From Acidobacteriaceae bacterium (GTDB lineage Bacteria > Acidobacteriota > Terriglobia > Bryobacterales > Bryobacteraceae): a stretch of DNA of 64,000 nucleotides. The DNA lies in assembly GCA_019233755.1 (NCBI GenBank), contig JAFAMD010000055.1, positions 1 through 64,000 on the forward strand. The letters run 5' to 3'. This document shows positions 16,640 through 25,491 of this stretch, piece by piece. Made by a program: the position numbers and the translations under genes. Each line of letters opens with the position of its first letter. Position 1 is the first letter of the stretch. The notes beneath the pieces were generated by a model. That model saw only the letters and a program-made list of their open reading frames with translations, was not told the DNA's origin and did not search any database.

Positions 16640-19600
16640 ATGGCAAAATCACCCCAATGCAAGATCCGCGTCTTTATCAGCTATTCGTCTGAGAACGTTG
16701 AGCAGGCGAGAGCGATCCATGCAGCGCTCGAGACCGAAGGGTTTGAGGTCTGGCGCGATGAGAGGCGCATCGAAACCGACTGGTCGGCCGATATTGCAGA
16801 GGCGCTCGCACACTCGGACGTGATCTGCCTGATTTGGACGAAGGCTGCAGCAGGCTCTGGCTGGGTAAAGAACGAATGGCTCAGCGCACGTGCACTGGAA
16901 AAACTGATTGTTCCTTGTCTGTTTCCAGGCGCACCAGATCTCCCGAAGCCGATTGAGAACCTGCAGGGAGTCAAATTTTCGAAAACTCCAGTGGGTTTGC
17001 GTGACCTGACGGCACGTCTGAAATCTTCGGCATCATTTCACAAAAAATACGATTTCCGGGTTTTCCCGCCCAATGGCCATGTACATGTACCGTTTGCTCC
17101 AGACGATGATTTCACCGGCCGAAACGACGATTTACTAGCCCTCTATCTCGAACTGATCGGGCAGTTAAACAAAATCGGAATCAGTCACGTGGGAGCGGCA
17201 GGGATGGGGGGTGTCGGAAAGACTGCGCTGGCCGTCGAGTTTGCATATCGCTTCGCATTCGCCTTCGATGGCGTGTATTGGATCCAGGCAGCGGATTCAA
17301 GCCAGTTAAGCGCGGAGTTGGTATGGCTAGCTCGGGATATCCTGCGGCTCAAGATTGCCACTCCTAAGAACGCCGATGCAAACAGCCAATATCTGCGTGA
17401 ACTGTATTCGCACTCGAAGAAACACCCGCAGATGCTCTTGATTCTGGACAATCTTGGGGAGCCAGAACTGCTCGCAAGCGCTGCTATACTCCCGGGCGTC
17501 CATTTTGCGCCTCTCGACTTAGGGTGCAACCTGCTGTTCACTACGCGGAGACAGTTTAAGTTAACGGGAGTAAAGGCGCACCCGGTCGATGTTCTGTCCC
17601 CACATGCAGCCCTCGATCTTCTGGCTCGGTCACGGCGTCCGGAGACGGGTGATGATCGGGGGAAAGCAGAAGAGATCTGCAATGCTGTCGGTTATCTGCC
17701 TCTCGCGCTGGTTTTGATTGGCGCCTACCTGAGGAATTATGCCGAGATCTCGTTCGGGCGCTATCTCACCATGCTCCGTAAACACGGGCTGGCTGCGATC
17801 GATACGACAAGGATTGACGCCAGCAGCCTGGCAACGCGGCACGCCGCCGCAGTCGGAGTGACTCTTCAGGGCCAGTGGAAGGTGGTACGGGATCCGAATG
17901 CCCGGCTTGTCCTGAAGATCGCTGCACATTTTTCGGAGAGTGCCATCGTGCCCAGGAACCGGATCGGATTGCTAGCGGGTTTGGGTGCGGGCAGGACCGA
18001 AATGGATTTGCCGCTGGCAAGCGCGATTAAAGTGCTGCAGCGCCTGAGCCTTATTCAGGAAGTTGAGAACGGTACGGCAGTTCGTATTCATCCTCTGGTT
18101 GCCAAATTTGTGCGCGGAGCCGTCGCGGAGCGAGTGCGCTCCCATTTCCTATTCGCGGCAGCCGCAAAACTGAAAGCCGCGTACGACGATCCATCTCGTC
18201 TGGAATCCGAGTATCGGCATCGCGGCATCAACCAGGTCATCGGCGATCTGAATGCCGCAATCCCGTGGGCAAGCGGGCGTGCGCCGGTTGAGCGAAAGCT
18301 GTCTTTGTTGCAGCGCGTCTTAGACCGCGAGCGGCAGCATTTACAGTCTCCGCACCCTGAAGCTCAGGAGTTAGCCCCCAATTTCTTCCAGCAGCTACAT
18401 CATCGCGCCTCCATGATGGGGTTGCCAGAGCTTGCCGCAAAGTTTCTTCAAGCCGGATTGGCTGACGGACGGCCGATGCTCTCGGTTCAAGCGAGCAGTG
18501 CCATGGAAGATCCAGCCCGGGTCCGCACTCTCCAGGGCCACTCCATTGCCCTCAAGGCTCTGGGAGTGAGCAGTGACGGCCATCGCCTGATCTCAGCATC
18601 GATGGATCGCCGGATGATCTTGTGGGACCTGGAAACAGGCCAGATGTTGCGGTCGATGAAGGGTCACAAATATCCGATTCTGGATGTGGCGATTTCTCCG
18701 GACGGGCGCAGTGCGCTGAGCGGAGGTCGGGATAAGAAGCTGATCTTCTGGAACCTCGAAACCGGCGAAAAGCTATGGACCAGGCGGGAACACTCCGGCA
18801 CGATCGAATTTGTGAAATTCAGTGCCGATGGCCGCATGGCTTTGACCGGATCGCTGGATGAGACCCTGATTTGCTGGGACGTATCTTCGGGACGCAAGAT
18901 CTCACGCCTGAAAGGTCACAAGCATGGAGTTGTCGCCGGAGCGATGAGCCGGGACAGCCGTTACGCCCTTTCTGGAGATACCGAAGGTCACATCTTCTTC
19001 TGGGACCTGAAAAAGGCGTCCAGTGTTTACAGCTTCCATATTGATCCGCCTGCCGACAACATCAAACGAGGCATCACCGCCCTTGACCTCACTCCGGACG
19101 CTAAATTTGCAGTAATCGCTACCGGCTATAAGAATCGCTACCTGGTCGACTATTTCGGACCTGATCGTAACAGCCGATTGCTTCTGTGGAACCTCGAGGC
19201 CAGGCGCTTCGTTCGCGAATTCGAGGGCCACACCTTGCCCGTGAACGGCGTCGCATTCAGCAGCGACGGCAGACGGGTATTGAGCGGATCGTCAGACAAG
19301 ACCCTGAAACTCTGGCACGCGACGACAGGAAAGTGCCAGCGCACCTTTGTCGGGCATTCACGGGAAATACAAGCAGTCGTTCTTACCCTTGATGATCGCT
19401 ACGCCATAAGCGCAGGATTCGAAGGGAACGCCATTGTATGGGAGATGGATGCGGCGGACCAGGCCGAGCCCTCCAGCCGTCGTCGCACCCAATCCGCCGG
19501 ACATTCACTTTGGGTGAGGTCCGTCGATCTCAGTGCGGACGGAACGATCGCCGCTACAAGTTCCGACGACGCCACGGTCGCGTTATGGAACGCAAAAACA

Positions 19601-20479
19601 GGACGCTTGTTGCATTTCTTGCAGGGGCACTCGGAACGTGTTAACAGCGTGAAACTCACCGCCGATGCCTCGCTCGCTGTAAGTGCCGATCATCACGGGA
19701 CCATCATGCTCTGGAACGCAAAGACTGGCAAGCAAATATCCGCCATCGAAACGAAAAGAGGGCGAATCCATGCCGTCAACGCTTCCCCGGATGGACGAAC
19801 CGCGCTCTCCGGCGATTTGGGTAACTGGCTCATGGTCTGGGATGTTGAGAAAGGCGAACTGCTTCAGCCTTTCCAACATGTCCGCGATTTTGTTGACGAG
19901 GACTCGGATGGAATTACCGCAATCCTGTTGAGCAACGACGGCCGAACAGCAATCACTGCCGCGGAAGATAGTACAAAGCTGTTCCTTTGGAACCTCGCGC
20001 TGGTAACGGAGTTCCGGACCCAGATTCTCGCGGCGAACCCAAGCGAGCGGATTTTTCTTCAGGAACAGCTTGAGGAGGCGATCGCCACGCTGAAGGGGCA
20101 TTCTTCGGGCGTGCTGGCTCTCGATTATGACGGCCGGAACGCCCGGCTCTTGAGTGGATCGAGCGACCACACGGTCATCCTTTGGGACCTTAAGAAGAAA
20201 TGCCCGCTAATGCGCCTCGAAGGTCATTCGCAAATTGTGAATGCGGTCGGACTCGCAAACGCACAACGTGCGGTCAGCGCGTCCTGGGACAAGACGCTTA
20301 TTCTCTGGAACCTCGATTCAGGGAAACCGCTGCTCCAGTTGTATCTGGAAAACCCGGTGTGGGCTCTCGCGGCGCGCGGCCATCAAATGGTTGCGGGCGA
20401 TGTAGGCGGGATTGTTTATTTCTTCGCGATCAAGGAACCGAACACAAAGAAGACTCGCAACACGAAGCCGGCCCAATGA
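16640..20479 (+). CDS. TIR / NB-ARC (STAND ATPase) / double WD40-propeller protein
   Basis: A 1279-residue NLR-like protein. The TIR domain spans residues 8-125 (KIRVFISYSSENVEQA) with SGWVKNEW, whose Glu sits where NAD+-cleaving TIR domains keep their catalytic Glu. The STAND ATPase, about residues 160-450, has P-loop GMGGVGKT (188-195), Walker B LLILDNLGE, sensor LLFTTRR, and GxP motif GYLPLAL. A helical region follows (450-620). From about residue 627, 13 clear WD40 endings (MILWDLETG, LIFWNLETG, LKLWHATTG, VILWDLKKK) and one worn repeat suggest two seven-bladed propellers. The expected mechanism is that ligand binding by the propellers triggers oligomerisation and TIR activation. This architecture is typical of predicted conflict or immune proteins in developmentally complex bacteria. 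No export signal is seen. Confidence 0.9.
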   Translation: MAKSPQCKIRVFISYSSENVEQARAIHAALETEGFEVWRDERRIETDWSADIAEALAHSDVICLIWTKAAAGSGWVKNEWLSARALEKLIVPCLFPGAPDLPKPIENLQGVKFSKTPVGLRDLTARLKSSASFHKKYDFRVFPPNGHVHVPFAPDDDFTGRNDDLLALYLELIGQLNKIGISHVGAAGMGGVGKTALAVEFAYRFAFAFDGVYWIQAADSSQLSAELVWLARDILRLKIATPKNADANSQYLRELYSHSKKHPQMLLILDNLGEPELLASAAILPGVHFAPLDLGCNLLFTTRRQFKLTGVKAHPVDVLSPHAALDLLARSRRPETGDDRGKAEEICNAVGYLPLALVLIGAYLRNYAEISFGRYLTMLRKHGLAAIDTTRIDASSLATRHAAAVGVTLQGQWKVVRDPNARLVLKIAAHFSESAIVPRNRIGLLAGLGAGRTEMDLPLASAIKVLQRLSLIQEVENGTAVRIHPLVAKFVRGAVAERVRSHFLFAAAAKLKAAYDDPSRLESEYRHRGINQVIGDLNAAIPWASGRAPVERKLSLLQRVLDRERQHLQSPHPEAQELAPNFFQQLHHRASMMGLPELAAKFLQAGLADGRPMLSVQASSAMEDPARVRTLQGHSIALKALGVSSDGHRLISASMDRRMILWDLETGQMLRSMKGHKYPILDVAISPDGRSALSGGRDKKLIFWNLETGEKLWTRREHSGTIEFVKFSADGRMALTGSLDETLICWDVSSGRKISRLKGHKHGVVAGAMSRDSRYALSGDTEGHIFFWDLKKASSVYSFHIDPPADNIKRGITALDLTPDAKFAVIATGYKNRYLVDYFGPDRNSRLLLWNLEARRFVREFEGHTLPVNGVAFSSDGRRVLSGSSDKTLKLWHATTGKCQRTFVGHSREIQAVVLTLDDRYAISAGFEGNAIVWEMDAADQAEPSSRRRTQSAGHSLWVRSVDLSADGTIAATSSDDATVALWNAKTGRLLHFLQGHSERVNSVKLTADASLAVSADHHGTIMLWNAKTGKQISAIETKRGRIHAVNASPDGRTALSGDLGNWLMVWDVEKGELLQPFQHVRDFVDEDSDGITAILLSNDGRTAITAAEDSTKLFLWNLALVTEFRTQILAANPSERIFLQEQLEEAIATLKGHSSGVLALDYDGRNARLLSGSSDHTVILWDLKKKCPLMRLEGHSQIVNAVGLANAQRAVSASWDKTLILWNLDSGKPLLQLYLENPVWALAARGHQMVAGDVGGIVYFFAIKEPNTKKTRNTKPAQ

Positions 20480-20561
20480 CCTTCTGCGGGCGCCTTCGGG
20501 GACTTGTTAATCCCGCCCGATCGTAGTTCAATAGTGCAGACCGCAGTCCTGAGGCAGAACT

Positions 20562-21968
20562 ATGAGCGGATTACAGGCTGTTTGTTTTATCGATATGCCG
20601 TTCGGCAAAAAGCCGGATCTGGCAAGCGGCGTCGAGGTTGATTTTGACCAGATTTATTCGTGCGCGATCGAGCCGGCGATTCATGCTGCGGGTCTCGAGC
20701 CGGTTCGCGGCGATCGTGAGCGCAGTGGCGGCATTATTCACGCGCCTATGTTCGGCAGGCTTCTTCTGTCGGACTTCGTTGTAGCTGACCTCACGCTTGG
20801 TAACCCGAACGTATTCTACGAACTCGGCATCCGGCACACCGCGCGCCCATTTACAACCGTACCCATCTTCGCGGCCATTCATTCTCTGCCGTTCGACGTG
20901 AGCCTCGTTCGAGCGATCCCCTATACCCTGGAGCAGGGTAAGCTCACAGACGCCGGAGCCGAGAAGCTTCGTTCCGATCTGCAGAGCCGCCTCGACGAAG
21001 CAATCCGCGGAGTGGCGGCCAAGGACAGCCCGCTTTTTCAGCTCATTCCCACGTTCCCGGCGATCAACCTGCCTCATGAAGTGACTGAGATTTTCCAGGA
21101 TCAGGTACGCCACTCCGAAGAGTTTCGAAACCGCCTGATAGAGGCGCGGGCCTGGACTTCCGATGCGGAAAGGTTGAAAGCCCTGCAGGAAATCGAGAAG
21201 AGTCTGGGCAATCTGAAGATCGCACAAGGCGAAGTGCTGGTGGATCTCATGCTTTCCTATCGCGATGTAAGCGCCTGGAACGATATGATCCGCCTGACGG
21301 ATGCGTTTCCGGACTACTTGAAGACCAACGTGATGGTTCGGCAGCAGCGCGCGATGGCTCTCAACCGCCGAAACAATGCCGCTGATCGCGAGCAGGCCGA
21401 ACGCATCCTCCAAAGCATTGTGAAGGAGAAAGGCTCCGACCCGGAGACCTTCGGTATTCTCGGCCGAACCTATAAGGATCGGTATAAGGAGTTGAAGGAC
21501 AAAGGCAGCGTGATGGCCTCGGCGGCGCTCGACTCTGCCATCGATGCTTATACAAGGGGTTTTGAAGCCGATCCGCGCGATTACTATCCTGGTGTGAATG
21601 CGATCACACTCTTGATAGAGAGGGGCGATGCAGAAAGCCTACACGAAGCTTCCCGGCTCCTTCCGCTGGTCAGTTTCGCCGTCGCACGCCGCGGGGCGGC
21701 TGCCTCGACTGATTATTGGGATCTGGCCACCGTTCTTGAACTCAGCGCAATTGGGAACGACTGGAAGCTGTTGGGCAGAGTGCTCCCAAAAGCCCTCGCA
21801 ACCGCCAAGGCTTCCTGGATGATCAAAACGACTTGGGACAATCTGCTGTTGCTGAAGGCTGCACGCGAGCGCGCCGGTCAGCCAACAGCCGAATTGGATA
21901 AGGCACTAGGACACTTCGAGCAGCGATACGGCGAGATGTGCGGACAAGAAGTGAAACCGCCGAGCTAG
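20562..21968 (+). CDS. Nucleoside-deoxyribosyltransferase-like domain fused to DUF4071 (ASK/MAP3K-type) TPR scaffold
   Basis: A 468-residue cytoplasmic protein in two parts. Residues 1-130 form a Rossmann-like nucleoside 2-deoxyribosyltransferase relative (VCFIDMPFGKK at the N-terminus, VVADLTLGNPNVFYELGIRH at 73-92). The NPNVFYELG box includes Glu87, the position of the catalytic glutamate in that superfamily. Residues 160-460 are alpha-helical TPRs matching DUF4071, the regulatory domain of animal ASK kinases (ILGRTYKDRYKEL, then AYTRGFEADP and GVNAITLL). From memory of comparative-genomics work, this scaffold is predicted to bind NAD+-derived signals and pairs with TIR effectors. It lies 82 bases after the TIR gene stop, with its own GAGG site seven bases before ATG. 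Confidence 0.78.
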   Translation: MSGLQAVCFIDMPFGKKPDLASGVEVDFDQIYSCAIEPAIHAAGLEPVRGDRERSGGIIHAPMFGRLLLSDFVVADLTLGNPNVFYELGIRHTARPFTTVPIFAAIHSLPFDVSLVRAIPYTLEQGKLTDAGAEKLRSDLQSRLDEAIRGVAAKDSPLFQLIPTFPAINLPHEVTEIFQDQVRHSEEFRNRLIEARAWTSDAERLKALQEIEKSLGNLKIAQGEVLVDLMLSYRDVSAWNDMIRLTDAFPDYLKTNVMVRQQRAMALNRRNNAADREQAERILQSIVKEKGSDPETFGILGRTYKDRYKELKDKGSVMASAALDSAIDAYTRGFEADPRDYYPGVNAITLLIERGDAESLHEASRLLPLVSFAVARRGAAASTDYWDLATVLELSAIGNDWKLLGRVLPKALATAKASWMIKTTWDNLLLLKAARERAGQPTAELDKALGHFEQRYGEMCGQEVKPPS

Positions 21969-21989
21969 GCTGACGCCTTGCTCGACGTA

Positions 21990-23264
21990 TCATCGGCTGT
22001 GGATGAGCACAGCCGTTGTATCGTCCGTTCGTTCAGATCCATGGCCGAAGCGCTGCACTTGCTCGATCAATCCTTCCACGCACGCATCAGGTTGGAGGAA
22101 GTGTTCTATCAGGCGTGCCGGCCCATATTCCTCGTAGTGGAGGTTCATTGCTTCCGTGATGCCGTCCGTATAGAACAGCAACCGGGTGCCCGGATCGAGC
22201 TTTACGGTGTGCTCCGGGTACGAGGATGCGCCTAGCCCGAGCGGAAGACCGGTTTCGACGTCAAGGAATAAGCACTCGTGGTTGATCAGTAACGGGCGCG
22301 GATGCCCGGCGCTGGCCAGGGTGATTTCGCGCGAGCCGGCGTCCAGTACGCCGTAGATCATCGTGACAAACTTGCTTGGCGGAAAATCTTCCAACAGCAT
22401 CTGGTTCAGATGCATCAGCGTCTGGCCCGGTGAAGAATGAAGCTTCGCAGACGTGCGCAGGACCGCACGGGTGGCTGACATCAGCAGTGCCGCGGGCATG
22501 CCTTTGCCTGAAACGTCGGCGAGGACCACCCCGTAGCGCTGGTCGCCTAAATCGAAGAAATCAAACCAATCGCCCGCCACGGCGCCGGCCGGATGCCAGG
22601 CGGTTTCGAATGCAAAGCCCGGGACGAGGGGAACCGCGCGCATGAAGAGTGCCTGCTGGATGGCACGGGCTTCTTCCGCTTCACGCTGCATCCGTTCGCG
22701 TTCCTGGCGCTCACGTTGAAACAGCCGCGCGTTTTCTACGGCCACGGCGATATGCCCTGCCAGCCCTTGAAGTACCAGCAGTTGGTCGTCAGAAAAGGCG
22801 TTGGCCTGCTTGTGATCGACGCAGAAGACGCCAATTACCTCGCCGCCGACCTTGAGCGGAACAGTGACTTCCGACCGGGTGTCCGGCTCGCAGGCGATAT
22901 AGTACCGGTCCAGGCGAACGTCGGGGGCGTAGTGCATGCGCCCGGATGCGGCGACGTGACCGACCATCCCCTGACGGCCGATTTTCAGGCGACAACCTTT
23001 TTGGTTCTGCGTGCAGCCGCGAACGCTTTGGAGGACCATTTCGTCGGTTTCTGAATCACGCAGCCAGACGCCCACTTCGACGCAGCCAATGGCGGCGGCG
23101 AGATCGTTTACCACCCGATCGACAAGCGCGTCCAAGTCGAAGGTCGACGTGATGAGCTGCGCAGCTCGCTGTAGCTTCATCAGTACCTGAACGAGTTCGC
23201 AGGACGTATGAGGTTGCGAAGAAATCAGCGCGCGCGTGCCGATGCTACGCGCTAAGGTTGCCAT
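21990..23264 (-). CDS. GAF-domain PP2C/SpoIIE-type serine phosphatase (RsbU-like)
   Basis: A 424-residue soluble phosphatase, probably dephosphorylating an anti-anti-sigma factor. A GAF domain covers about residues 30-185 (STFDLDALVDRVVNDLA to GHIAVAVENARLF). A short coiled coil (RQERERMQREAEEARAIQQA) leads into the SpoIIE domain, with metal ligands in AGDWFDFF, VVLADVSGKGMPAALLM and LLFYTDGITEA. AAGGAGG precedes the ATG by five bases. It ends 21 bases from the convergent DUF4071 gene, which is not evidence of shared function. The signal sensed by GAF is unknown. Confidence 0.9.
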   Translation of the reverse strand: MATLARSIGTRALISSQPHTSCELVQVLMKLQRAAQLITSTFDLDALVDRVVNDLAAAIGCVEVGVWLRDSETDEMVLQSVRGCTQNQKGCRLKIGRQGMVGHVAASGRMHYAPDVRLDRYYIACEPDTRSEVTVPLKVGGEVIGVFCVDHKQANAFSDDQLLVLQGLAGHIAVAVENARLFQRERQERERMQREAEEARAIQQALFMRAVPLVPGFAFETAWHPAGAVAGDWFDFFDLGDQRYGVVLADVSGKGMPAALLMSATRAVLRTSAKLHSSPGQTLMHLNQMLLEDFPPSKFVTMIYGVLDAGSREITLASAGHPRPLLINHECLFLDVETGLPLGLGASSYPEHTVKLDPGTRLLFYTDGITEAMNLHYEEYGPARLIEHFLQPDACVEGLIEQVQRFGHGSERTDDTTAVLIHSR

Positions 23265-23386
23265 CGAGCCTCCTTCGCCGGTCTGGGCTTATCATCTTAC
23301 AGATGCTGGCCGGATGCGACACGATGCAGTCCCGGTGGCTGGTATTTCTGCCTTTAGGCGACCGAGAATGAGCTCCGGAAACGTGA

Positions 23387-24001
23387 CTAGTTCCAGACCT
23401 TCTGGACCGGTACACCATTCCTGCACAACTCGCAGGAGGAGGAATCCTTGTAATACATCGCGTCCATTTTTGCGAGGTAAAACAACGGCAGTGAACCCAG
23501 GTCCTCGACGGTCGGGTTGGGCTGGTATACGGCAACCGCCAGGCCCACTATCTCCGCGCCGGAGGATTCTACCAGGGATTTAAGCTCCTTCAGCCGTCTT
23601 CCCGATCGCAGAATGTCATCGATTAACAGAACTTTCTCGCCCTTGGCGGGCTCCACGAATTGGCGGAAGCGCATAGACGACGTTTCCGGATCCTGCTCAG
23701 TCCAATAGACCTGGTGGGCACGCAGCGCCTCACAGACTCCGAAGGCGATCGGCAGGCCGCTGGTGGTAGCGCACACAATCGAGAGTTCTTTGATCATGGC
23801 TCTGATTTCGCTATCGCTCCGGAGGCGGCGGCTCAGGCCGACACTCAGCATTTTCGCGTATTGAAAGTACCGAAACGCGAGTGCGACCTGCAGGTATTCG
23901 TTCGCGTGCATGCCGTTCGGATACTCGAAGTGGCCGTCACGCAAGGCGCCTGTTTCTCGCAACATAGCTATGACTTCTTCATTTGTTGGTAGAAGATGCA
24001 T
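23387..24001 (-). CDS. Orotate-phosphoribosyltransferase-like type I PRTase
   Basis: A 204-residue enzyme of the type I phosphoribosyltransferase fold, starting at ATG 24001 (MHLLPTNEEVI). The PRPP loop is EKVLLIDDILRSGRRL, with the two acidic residues of the family. The HFEYPNGMHANEYLQVAL region resembles the substrate loop of orotate PRTases. The open frame extends upstream, but those residues overlap the next gene and are not protein-like. The C-terminus ends with CELCRNGVPVQKVWN, a Cys-x-x-Cys pair unusual for PyrE and of unknown role. Orotate, adenine or another base could be the substrate; no pyrimidine genes flank it. Confidence 0.72.
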   Translation of the reverse strand: MHLLPTNEEVIAMLRETGALRDGHFEYPNGMHANEYLQVALAFRYFQYAKMLSVGLSRRLRSDSEIRAMIKELSIVCATTSGLPIAFGVCEALRAHQVYWTEQDPETSSMRFRQFVEPAKGEKVLLIDDILRSGRRLKELKSLVESSGAEIVGLAVAVYQPNPTVEDLGSLPLFYLAKMDAMYYKDSSSCELCRNGVPVQKVWN

Positions 24002-24045
24002 GGTTGAAGGGTGCTCCAGCCCGGTTCCGGGCGTCGCTCGGGCTC

Positions 24046-25419
24046 TTAGTGTGCGCCCTTGCCCGCCAGAACATGCGGAATTGTTCTTAGGATAATCGAC
24101 CAGTCCAGCTTTAGCGACCAGTTCTCGATATAGCAGATATCCATCTTCATCCAGGAGATGAAGTCGATGTGATCGCGCCCCGAGACCGCCCATAGGCAGG
24201 TGAGTCCCGGCCGCATGCGCAGCCGTCGGCGCTGCCATCGCTCATAGCGGGCTACCTCTTCCGGAACGGGTGGCCGGGGACCGACAATGGACATGTCGCC
24301 GCGCAGCACGTTCCAGAGCTGCGGCAGTTCGTCGATAGAAAACTTCCGGATCCAGCGCCCGATTGGTGTGACGCGGGGGTCGTGGGGGATCTTAAAGGCA
24401 ATATCGCGCTCGCTAAGATGCTCCAGGTCCGCCTTGAGTTCATCCGCGTTCTGCACCATGGAGCGTAGCTTGTACATGGTGAATTTTCGGCCGTTAAGGC
24501 CGCAGCGGTCCTGGCGGTAGACCACCGGTCCTGGCGACGTGATTTTGATCAGCACGGCCACCACCGCGAACAACGGTGAAAGAAGGATCAGCCCGGCGGT
24601 CGAGATGACAATGTCGAAGAAGCGTTTGAGGAGCAGCCTTACATCATCGAGCGGCGCTGCAGAGAAGGTAAGCAACGGCGCGTCGCCGACGCGATCGAAG
24701 CTGATGTCACTGTTCACGTGCGGAAAGAAATCGACGGAAACGCGCGTGCGCACGCCTTCCTCATCGCACTGAAGGAACACTTCTTCGAGTGCTGCAAGCT
24801 TGCTGCTGTCCACGTGAAAAATCACTTCATCAACGATCCGCTCATCCAGCAGTGTCGGCAGCTTGTGGGCGCACTCGTCTTCGCTCAATTGTGCAGTGAT
24901 TTCGATGCGGAACAGCGAGCCTTCCTTGAGCATGCGCGCAAGCTTTGAAGCCTTCTCCTGGCCGCCGACGATGACGAGATGGTAAGGCGTTCCGAAGCCG
25001 CGCTGGTAGGCGCCGATCAGGCCCGGCGAGCACCAGCGGAATAATTCCAGAAGAAACAGATTGTAGAAGAAGAAGAGTGTGACAAAGCTGCGGCTCATGG
25101 GCGGATCGGGTCGCAGCAGGTAATGGAACAGAACCAGGAGGGCCGTGCCGAAAATAGTTTGGCGGAAGGTTCGCCTCACCACCTGGCGCGTGGTGCCTGA
25201 ATCGAGCGACTCGTAAATCCGCATTGCGGAACCAAGCCACGCCCACACAACCGCGCAAAACACGAGCAGCAGAATATGGGTCTCGAAAGGAAAGAAGAAC
25301 ACCCTCTCGAGCGAGAGCCGCGTGCGCGTCACGTACGCGGCTTCAAAAGCCAGGAGCGTCAGAAGAGCGTCGGTGAAGGCTAAGAGTAGTTGTATTCGCT
25401 GTCGTTGATGCGCAAACAC
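24046..25419 (-). CDS. Polyprenyl-phosphate sugar phosphotransferase (WbaP/CpsE-like)
   Basis: This 457-residue membrane enzyme attaches the first sugar-1-phosphate to undecaprenyl phosphate to start exopolysaccharide or O-antigen repeat synthesis. The N-terminus has four TM segments (about residues 8-110) and a CoA-binding-like Rossmann section. The C-terminal third is the bacterial sugar-transferase domain: RFFDIVISTAGLILLSPLF, PGPVVYRQDRCG, MYKLRSM, then DELPQLWNVLRGDMSIVGPR and RPGLTCLWAVSGR. It begins at GTG 25419. It likely works with the export genes at 3-6.5 kb, although they are 18 kb away. No flippase or polymerase is recognisable in the window. Confidence 0.9.
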   Translation of the reverse strand: MFAHQRQRIQLLLAFTDALLTLLAFEAAYVTRTRLSLERVFFFPFETHILLLVFCAVVWAWLGSAMRIYESLDSGTTRQVVRRTFRQTIFGTALLVLFHYLLRPDPPMSRSFVTLFFFYNLFLLELFRWCSPGLIGAYQRGFGTPYHLVIVGGQEKASKLARMLKEGSLFRIEITAQLSEDECAHKLPTLLDERIVDEVIFHVDSSKLAALEEVFLQCDEEGVRTRVSVDFFPHVNSDISFDRVGDAPLLTFSAAPLDDVRLLLKRFFDIVISTAGLILLSPLFAVVAVLIKITSPGPVVYRQDRCGLNGRKFTMYKLRSMVQNADELKADLEHLSERDIAFKIPHDPRVTPIGRWIRKFSIDELPQLWNVLRGDMSIVGPRPPVPEEVARYERWQRRRLRMRPGLTCLWAVSGRDHIDFISWMKMDICYIENWSLKLDWSIILRTIPHVLAGKGAH

Positions 25420-25491
25420 AGATTCGCACCTGAACCGCTAAACGGGTCCACGGACTCTCTCAGTGTACTCAATGAGATGCGGTTTCCAGAG

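Noticed and set aside
16640-21968. Defence island/mobile element around the TIR module
   Set aside because: No integrase, transposase, tRNA attachment site, direct repeats or shift in base composition that I can see; flanks (tag, SpoIIE phosphatase) are ordinary genes.
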